A DNA stretch of 64,000 nucleotides from Salisediminibacterium beveridgei. GTDB lineage: Bacteria; Bacillota; Bacilli; Bacillales; Salisediminibacteriaceae. Under the pieces are notes generated by a model that was not told the DNA's origin, searched no databases, and saw nothing but the letters and a program-made list of their open reading frames with translations. The position numbers were made by a program, and so were the translations under genes. Where the stretch lies: assembly GCF_001721685.1 (NCBI RefSeq), contig NZ_CP012502.1:744001-808000 (forward strand). The letters run 5' to 3'. Below, piece after piece: positions 61,653 to 64,000 of the stretch; the first letter of the stretch is position 1; each line of letters opens with the position of its first letter.

Positions 61653-62153
61653 ATGATCGAAGAACAGTTCCGTGATTACTATCAAAACCAAGTCACATTT
61701 TCCTCAGCGAATCATCCCTTTTCATCGGATCCAAAGCATGTTTGGATCGTTGCCAGATTTAAGGGGAGCTGGCTGTTAACCCTTCATCCATCGAGAGGTC
61801 TTGAATTCCCTGGTGGAAAAGTTGAACCGGGAGAGACGGCTGAAGAAGCTGCGATTCGGGAAGTGTTTGAAGAAACCGGCGGGATCGTTACCGGTCGTCT
61901 TCATTACATCGGCCAGTATCAGGTAAAAGGGAAAAAGGAAACCGTCATTAAGAACGTTTATTTTGCGGATGTCGACCAGATGATTACAAAGAACAACTAT
62001 TTCGAAACAAAAGGACCCAAATTGATAAAACGATTGCCTGATGATGTCAGAGACCTGCATGATTACAGTTTCATCATGAAAGACCGGGTGTTGGAACTGA
62101 GTGTACAGGAGGTCAGGCGGCGTTTTCTCGGTAAGGGCGCTGAACTGTCTTGA
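61653..62153 (+). CDS. ytkD: NUDIX hydrolase, nucleoside triphosphatase YtkD-like
   Basis: 166 residues. The Nudix box [24 protein letters not shown] (about 56-78, read in pieces) has all catalytic Glu. [54 protein letters not shown] and [23 protein letters not shown] match Bacillus YtkD, which degrades (8-oxo-)dGTP. Start ATG 61653 follows TGGAGGG. It overlaps the next gene by 4 nt. Confidence 0.92.
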   Translation: MIEEQFRDYYQNQVTFSSANHPFSSDPKHVWIVARFKGSWLLTLHPSRGLEFPGGKVEPGETAEEAAIREVFEETGGIVTGRLHYIGQYQVKGKKETVIKNVYFADVDQMITKNNYFETKGPKLIKRLPDDVRDLHDYSFIMKDRVLELSVQEVRRRFLGKGAELS

Positions 62154-62938
62154 ACCGGCTGGTCGATGATCAGACGCTTGGCTATCCTTCTCAGCTGTTT
62201 CATGTCAGTGAAGTCACTTACCGTTCAGGTGAACTGCTCGTAAAAGGGATGCGGGTCGTACCGGATGGATCGCTACGAAACGGCAGTGCCATTCTTTACC
62301 TGCGGGGTGGTTACCGCCAAGTGGGAATGGTCAGGATGGCCCGAATGATCCAATATGCATCTCTCGGGTTTATCGTTTTTGCACCCTATTACCGCGGAAA
62401 TGCCGGTGGAGAGGGTGTTGATGAATTCGGCGGTGCAGATCTGGAGGATGCCTACAGTGGTTTTGACCTGCTCCAGGAAGATCGCAGAGTCGATCCTGAT
62501 CGCATCCATGTTGTGGGATTTTCCAGGGGCGGTGTCATGGCTGCACCGACAGCTGTGAACAGGCCTGTCGCATCTCTTACTTCCTGGGGAGCGGTATCAA
62601 ACTGTTTTCGAATGTACGATGAACGAAAAGACATGGGGAGACTGCTCAGAAGAACATTTCAAGGGCCGCCGGAGCAGGCGAGGCGGACGTACCAGATAAG
62701 ATCTCCTTTGAATATGGCTCATCTGATCCAGGCGCCGGTTCAAATTGTCCATGCAACTGAAGATGTTCATGTACCTGTCGTGCATGCATTGGAATGGCAC
62801 CGTGCGTTAACTGTTTCCGGTGTTCCTGTGACTTTGAGTCTGATCAGAAATCAGGGACATCGCATGACACCAAAACTTCAATACGAATGGACGAAACGAA
62901 TCTGCGAATGGATGAAACAGCAGGAAAAAGGCAGCTGA
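62150..62938 (+). CDS. alpha/beta hydrolase, prolyl-oligopeptidase-like (YtmA-like)
   Basis: 262 residues starting at TTG 62150, which overlaps the ytkD stop (TTGA). Oxyanion segment [11 protein letters not shown], nucleophile elbow [10 protein letters not shown] (Ser in G-F-S-R-G-G), acid in [17 protein letters not shown] and the His in RNQGHRM complete the triad. Family S9-like peptidases or esterases; substrate unknown. In B. subtilis ytmA lies near pckA and ytkD, as here. Confidence 0.88.
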   Translation: MNRLVDDQTLGYPSQLFHVSEVTYRSGELLVKGMRVVPDGSLRNGSAILYLRGGYRQVGMVRMARMIQYASLGFIVFAPYYRGNAGGEGVDEFGGADLEDAYSGFDLLQEDRRVDPDRIHVVGFSRGGVMAAPTAVNRPVASLTSWGAVSNCFRMYDERKDMGRLLRRTFQGPPEQARRTYQIRSPLNMAHLIQAPVQIVHATEDVHVPVVHALEWHRALTVSGVPVTLSLIRNQGHRMTPKLQYEWTKRICEWMKQQEKGS

Positions 62939-63034
62939 ATAAGAACTCGAAGCAGTTCAGGTATGGAGTGAAAACGTCAAAAAACTGATATGTCAGTACT
63001 TTATTAATTCGTGAAGAAGCGGGGATTTAATTGC

Positions 63035-63667
63035 ATGGACAGTATTATTTTCGATTTGGATGGAACGTTATGGGATTCAAGCGTATCGGTTGCGAAAGCC
63101 TGGAATAAAGTCATTCAACAATTCGAAGAATTGAATGAAATAACGGCGGACGATTTGAAGGCAGCAATGGGGCTTCAAGCCGATGATTTTAGTCGAAAAC
63201 TGCTTCCTGCTATACATGATGAGTTTCGCAACGAAGTTTTACAAAAATGTTTTGTGATGGAAAACCAATACTTAGCGAGCCATGGCGGTCAGTTGTATAA
63301 AAATGTGAATGAGATGCTGGCCGGTTTATCAAAAGATTATCAGTTGTTTATCGTCAGTAATTGCCAAGAAGGTTACATTGAGGCGTTCTTTACGTATCAT
63401 CAAGTAGGCGGCTATTTTTTGGATTTTGAAAACTCAGGAAGAACTGGCTTATCTAAAGGAGAAAACATTAAGATCTTAATGGAACGAAATCATATAACAA
63501 ATGCGATCTATGTAGGGGATACAGATGGCGACAGAAAGGCTGCACAATACGCAGAGATTCCATTTGTTTATGCCAAGTATGGCTTTGGAGAAGTAGCGCA
63601 ATATCATTATTTTATTGATCGGCTGGAAGATTTAATCGATCTATTGCCAAATGGCTTGAAACCGTAG
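63035..63667 (+). CDS. HAD-superfamily phosphatase (phosphoglycolate phosphatase-like)
   Basis: 210 residues. Motif I IIFDLDGTLWDSS, motif II LFIVSNCQ, motif III Lys in GLSKGENI and motif IV YVGDTDGDRKAA are intact, with a helical cap at about 20-85. Start ATG 63035 has GGGGAT upstream. Gph-like enzymes remove phosphate from small molecules; the substrate is not known. Confidence 0.9.
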   Translation: MDSIIFDLDGTLWDSSVSVAKAWNKVIQQFEELNEITADDLKAAMGLQADDFSRKLLPAIHDEFRNEVLQKCFVMENQYLASHGGQLYKNVNEMLAGLSKDYQLFIVSNCQEGYIEAFFTYHQVGGYFLDFENSGRTGLSKGENIKILMERNHITNAIYVGDTDGDRKAAQYAEIPFVYAKYGFGEVAQYHYFIDRLEDLIDLLPNGLKP

Positions 63668-63700
63668 ACCTGTTAAACGTATTAAGGCGATATATCAAAA

Positions 63701-63737
63701 GTACGCCTGGATTTCAATATCCAGGCGTACTTGTTTT
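63701..63737. terminator. terminator after the HAD gene
   Basis: GTACGCCTGGAT pairs fully with ATCCAGGCGTAC around TTCAAT, with AAAA before and TTGTTTT after, so it works both ways. Confidence 0.9.
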
Positions 63738-63807
63738 CTATAGCGATCGTCAGCGTGATCACAATACGGCTGTGTAATTTTAATCACCGATGTGTTCTTA
63801 ACTTCCT

Positions 63808-63888
63808 TTTATCATCACTAGGCAAGAAGACTCCATCTGATTCGCGATACGGGCATCAGCCCAGCGATTCAGGTGGAGATGAATTGCC
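63808..63888. repeat. 81-nt palindromic repeat, copy 2
   Basis: Identical to 12453-12533 with different flanks on both sides. No transposase gene adjoins this copy. It lies 7 nt beyond the stop of the pckA-like gene and about 70 nt after the HAD terminator. Confidence 0.9.
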
Positions 63889-63894
63889 TTCTGA

Positions 63895-64000
63895 TTACTG
63901 TATCGGACCTCCACGTAAGATATCTTCTGGCATTGTGCCAAATCGGTTGAAATTATCTTTGAACGAAGCAGCTAACGCTTCCGCCTGCCGGTCATATTCC
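63895..64000 (-). CDS. pckA: C-terminal end of phosphoenolpyruvate carboxykinase (ATP), partial
   Basis: Minus-strand translation reads EYDRQAEALAASFKDNF then NRFGTMPEDILRGGPIQ and a TAA stop at 63895-63897. The pattern A..LA..F..NF..F......I...GP is that of the PckA C-terminus in Bacillales, and pckA lies near ytmA and ytkD in B. subtilis. Only 34 codons are inside the window, so the call leans on synteny. Confidence 0.6.
   Translation of the reverse strand, partial: EYDRQAEALAASFKDNFNRFGTMPEDILRGGPIQ

Noticed and set aside
63808..63888. The 81-nt repeat as a tRNA or known riboswitch
   Set aside because: It folds as one long layered hairpin with no cloverleaf, no CCA and no riboswitch core I know.

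Overview
The window looks like chromosome of a low-to-moderate GC Bacillota, order Bacillales. Housekeeping gene order is Bacillus-like: alaR-alaT-yugI-pgi, an S-box upstream of a methionine gene, and ytkD-ytmA next to the 3' end of a pckA-like gene. The organism very probably uses selenocysteine. It carries a respiratory formate dehydrogenase whose frame is broken only by an in-frame UGA at the known Sec site, followed by a SECIS hairpin almost identical in design to that of E. coli fdhF. A haloalkaliphilic selenate/selenite-respiring Bacillales (the [Bacillus] selenitireducens / Salisediminibacterium type) fits, but the species is inference.

Layout. 1-450: tRNA cluster (Gly, Ile, Asn, Glu, Lys). 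575-1447: lipoprotein. 2038-5473: fixABCX electron-transfer operon. 5756-9555: alaR-alaT, yugI, pgi. 9738-12413: P-type cation ATPase. 12453-14441: an 81-nt palindromic repeat abutting an IS200/IS605 element with a ruined tnpA and an intact tnpB. 14746-31867: a 17-kb integrative element in tRNA-Ala, bounded by 124-bp direct repeats. It carries a tyrosine integrase, an excisionase-like gene cut by an IS66 copy with a perfect 8-bp target duplication, a putative Rep protein, an XRE/PD-(D/E)XK-like pair and a type I restriction-modification operon with two accessory genes. 31974-34068: a chemoreceptor behind a c-di-GMP-I riboswitch. 34374-34895: a second probable selenoprotein, a peroxiredoxin-like lipoprotein with a U-P-V-C motif. 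34947-51047: transporters, GH65 phosphorylase, a DsrE/CstR-type sulfur-stress pair with matching operators, BCCT transporter, YitT protein, SAM riboswitch plus metY, a second chemoreceptor and a universal stress protein. 51239-61529: the formate dehydrogenase locus fdhD-fdhABC-fdhE-mobA-moeA-moeA2-tatA. 61653-64000: ytkD, ytmA, a HAD phosphatase, the second copy of the 81-nt repeat, and the end of pckA.

How it works together. The fdh locus is nearly self-contained: enzyme subunits, sulfurtransferase FdhD, assembly factor FdhE, Mo-cofactor finishing enzymes and TatA for export of the folded catalytic subunit. It implies formate oxidation outside the membrane feeding the quinone pool. FixABCX links NADH, quinone and low-potential ferredoxin. 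The CstR/DsrE pair and the Sec peroxiredoxin-like lipoprotein point to management of reactive sulfur or oxidants. Separately, a family of about 90-nt intergenic repeats (core GTGCAACGAAGGC) recurs at least six times in the host chromosome parts of the window and is not seen in the integrated element.
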